Below, in pieces: positions 62,648-64,000 of a stretch of 64,000 bases of DNA. Source of the DNA: Thalassospira lucentensis (GTDB taxonomy: Bacteria > Pseudomonadota > Alphaproteobacteria > Rhodospirillales > Thalassospiraceae); contig NZ_JAATOV010000002.1 of assembly GCF_011806425.1 (NCBI RefSeq), forward strand, positions 916,938 to 980,937, read 5' to 3'. The notes beneath the pieces were generated by a model. That model saw only the letters and a program-made list of their open reading frames with translations, did not search any database and had not been told where the DNA came from. Position numbers and translations under genes: made by a program. Position 1 is the stretch's first letter. Every line of letters begins with the position of its first letter.

Positions 62648-63511
62648 ATGGTTACAGAACGTACAAATATAGAGTTCCCTCTGTGGCGTAAGAAAGTTGA
62701 TTCCTCATTATTTCAACACAAAGGCTCTACGATACCTAAATGGGCTTGCCGCATGTGGGCCTTTGAGGAACAGTACCCTCAATTATTAGGCAAAAAGGAT
62801 CCTACTTCGAGAATCTCCATTATCTTCAACGGTGAAACATATGCAGGCAGCATAACCGCCACATGGCCTAAAAATCGGGCTGATAGGGTCTATCGCTTCT
62901 GGTTTAAAGACGACCTCAAAGTAACCTTACAAGAAACATTCCTAATGTCCTATATGAGGGACATTGAAGGACGACTAGGTGACAGATCAAAACAAGAAAT
63001 CGAAGCAAGTATACCCTTTTGGGAGTTCCTAGATATTGAATTCGATAGCCTAAATAAAATCATGACTTTGAGTGCACACTACAAACAATCTCCAACTTTT
63101 CCAGAGCTGTTTAAGCGGCTTATTTCATCACCTGCCCTTAAACGTATTGATGACGAACTCCTAGAGAAAAGTGAATTTAGGATCCACAAACAAGACTGGA
63201 AACCAAGATCAGAGTACGAAGTAGAAATTGGAGCCGAAAATGTTATCTATATGCTCCTCGACAACGGCAATAAGCTCCTATACGTGGGAGAGGCAACCAA
63301 CCTTGTTAAACGCTTCAAAAATGGTCATCCAAGCATCCCAGAGTGGACACACTATAGATATGATGCACTGCCATCCTCAGCCGCAGAATATCGTGTCGCT
63401 CTTGAGCGGATGATCATTAGGAATTTTGCCAGTACCCTTCCGAATAAACGGGGTGTCAACACTATGGATTTATCAGGTTTCAAATTAGCAAATGACAAAA
63501 TAGATCTTTAA
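62648..63511 (+). CDS. GIY-YIG nuclease domain protein
   Basis: The last 90 residues of this 287-residue protein form a GIY-YIG nuclease: VIYMLLDNGNKLLYVGEATNLVKRF (199-223, with IYM, YVG and Arg222) and EYRVALERMIIRNFAS with the metal-binding Glu253. The first 190 residues carry a basic, mixed fold (NGETYAGSITATWPKNRADRVYRFWFKDDL), possibly DNA binding. It is AT-rich and lies alone at the right end of the island. It could be a homing-type or restriction nuclease; the neighbours do not tell which. Confidence 0.82.
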   Translation: MVTERTNIEFPLWRKKVDSSLFQHKGSTIPKWACRMWAFEEQYPQLLGKKDPTSRISIIFNGETYAGSITATWPKNRADRVYRFWFKDDLKVTLQETFLMSYMRDIEGRLGDRSKQEIEASIPFWEFLDIEFDSLNKIMTLSAHYKQSPTFPELFKRLISSPALKRIDDELLEKSEFRIHKQDWKPRSEYEVEIGAENVIYMLLDNGNKLLYVGEATNLVKRFKNGHPSIPEWTHYRYDALPSSAAEYRVALERMIIRNFASTLPNKRGVNTMDLSGFKLANDKIDL

Positions 63512-63573
63512 CCACATTGTTGTTTCTTTTTGAAACTGGCGTGAGCGCAAGATCATCGCTACAGACATTAAAA

Positions 63574-63600
63574 AAGCCCGCCACAAGGGCGAGCTTATTT
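63574..63600 (+). terminator. Terminator-like hairpin after the GIY-YIG gene
   Basis: AAGC-C-CGCC (63574-63582) pairs with GGCG-A-GCTT (63588-63596) around one mismatch and is followed by ATTTAAT. It lies right before the middle copy of the tRNA-fMet end. Confidence 0.65.
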
Positions 63601-63604
63601 AATG

Positions 63605-63624
63605 TTGGTTGCGGGGGTAGGATT
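63605..63624. repeat. Copy of the tRNA-fMet 3' end (attachment site)
   Basis: TTGGTTGCGGGGGTAGGATT is identical over 20 bases to 63768-63787, which covers the CCA end, acceptor stem and T-arm part of tRNA-fMet, in the same orientation. A 3'-terminal tRNA duplication near a tRNA gene is the hallmark of island insertion. Confidence 0.88.
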
Positions 63625-63676
63625 AGCGCTCCCTTTGGTCGCTCAGCTTCGGCCGCTGGCCTTCGCAAAGAACCTG

Positions 63677-63699
63677 GCAAACAGGCTTAGCCTGTTTGC
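63677..63699. repeat. 23-base palindrome in the tRNA-proximal spacer
   Basis: GCAAACAGGCT (63677-63687) and AGCCTGTTTGC (63689-63699) are perfect inverted repeats around a single T. The site lies in the short segment between two tRNA-end copies and may be a protein-binding or recombination site left by an earlier element. Confidence 0.6.
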
Positions 63700-63731
63700 G
63701 GGCTCAAGATCCGTAAACCCCGAAGCAAAAC

Positions 63732-63765
63732 AAAAAGGGACCCGCCTTGAGGCGGATCCCTTTTT
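63732..63765 (-). terminator. Terminator of the rRNA operon after tRNA-fMet
   Basis: On the minus strand AAAAAGGGATCCGCC pairs with GGCGGGTCCCTTTTT around a short loop (one G-T pair). It starts 3 bases past the tRNA 3' end and ends the rRNA operon transcript. Confidence 0.88.
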
Positions 63766-63768
63766 ATT

Positions 63769-63845
<77 letters not shown>

Positions 63846-63950
63846 TCAGTGGGTGTTTGTCTGTTTTTAAACAGACAACGCCGCGTCAATGAAGAGGCGG
63901 CGTTTGATGTTTGGGCTATGGATATAGGGAATAAATAACTGTGTTTAGAA

Positions 63951-64000
63951 GGCCCGGCAGTGACCTACTCTCCCGTGCCTTAAGACAAAGTACCATCGGC
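63951..64000 (-). rRNA. rrf: 5S rRNA, 3' end only
   Basis: On the minus strand the window edge reads GCCGATGGTACTTTGTCTTA and ends in GGTCACTGCCGGGCC, the conserved 3' arm of alphaproteobacterial 5S rRNA. Only about the last 50 bases are inside the window. The gene's 3' end is placed at about 63951; it could be a base or two different. Confidence 0.92.

Larger units (their letters stand above)
41792..63624. mobile_element. Genomic island at tRNA-fMet carrying defence genes
   Basis: This stretch of about 21.8 kb lies between the core sugar operon and the rRNA operon end. It is bounded by copies of the tRNA-fMet 3' terminus, and carries conjugation-gene remnants (left), a six-gene restriction-like operon, a large serine recombinase, toxin-like and ankyrin genes and a GIY-YIG nuclease. 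Base composition varies between parts, so it looks assembled from several events. No intact tyrosine integrase is present, which is odd for tRNA-targeted islands; the serine recombinase may have moved only an inner part. Confidence 0.65.

Overview
The window looks like a chromosome segment from an alphaproteobacterium, most likely Rhodospirillales and Thalassospira-like. This rests on moderately GC-rich core genes, the order ffh-rpsP-rimM-trmD-rplS, polyol and oligosaccharide ABC importers, and an rRNA operon ending 5S-tRNA-fMet. I assign the genus from recollection of gene content, not from a search.

Positions 1-29.4 kb are mostly core metabolism: panB-panC, ffh, the rpsP-rimM-trmD-rplS ribosome operon, leuC-(small unknown gene)-leuD and leuB, an unknown membrane-anchored protein, an ECF41-type sigma factor with its AhpD-like partner and a recognisable cognate promoter, cyclopropane fatty acid synthase, asd, a SorC-regulated polyol ABC transporter with a dehydrogenase, a YcaQ-like DNA glycosylase and an SLC13-type permease. 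One AT-rich foreign gene, a PIN-like nuclease with a C-terminal membrane anchor, interrupts the stretch between rplS and leuC.

Positions 29.4-31.9 kb hold an AT-rich insertion with a reverse transcriptase, a SLATT-type membrane protein and, between them, a 134-nt segment. Its two ends pair in a perfect 10-bp stem (one G-U) that starts at the RT stop codon, and it encloses several hairpins. I read this as a defence module: RT plus structured RNA plus membrane effector.

Positions 31.9-41.7 kb return to the core style: a membrane ClpP-like protein, then a LacI-regulated operon that imports an oligosaccharide (ABC importer) and processes it inside the cell (GH43 glycosidase, Gfo/Idh/MocA oxidoreductase, ThuA-like protein).

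Positions 41.8-63.6 kb form a genomic island next to tRNA-fMet. Copies of the tRNA 3' end lie at 41792-41804 and 63605-63624; the intact tRNA is at 63769-63845. The left part carries decayed conjugation genes (ArdC-like zincin, TraC-like primase, MobC, TraI-like relaxase). The middle carries a tightly overlapping six-gene operon: DNA methyltransferase, PD-(D/E)XK nuclease, SF2 helicase, GIY-YIG protein, McrB, McrC. Upstream of it are two perfect palindromes and an array of TGCA spaced exactly 10 bp apart, followed by a large serine recombinase. The right part has a three-gene operon (small Ser/Ala-rich protein, HicA-like toxin, large ankyrin protein), protease debris and a lone GIY-YIG nuclease. 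The window ends in the 3' end of a 5S rRNA gene.
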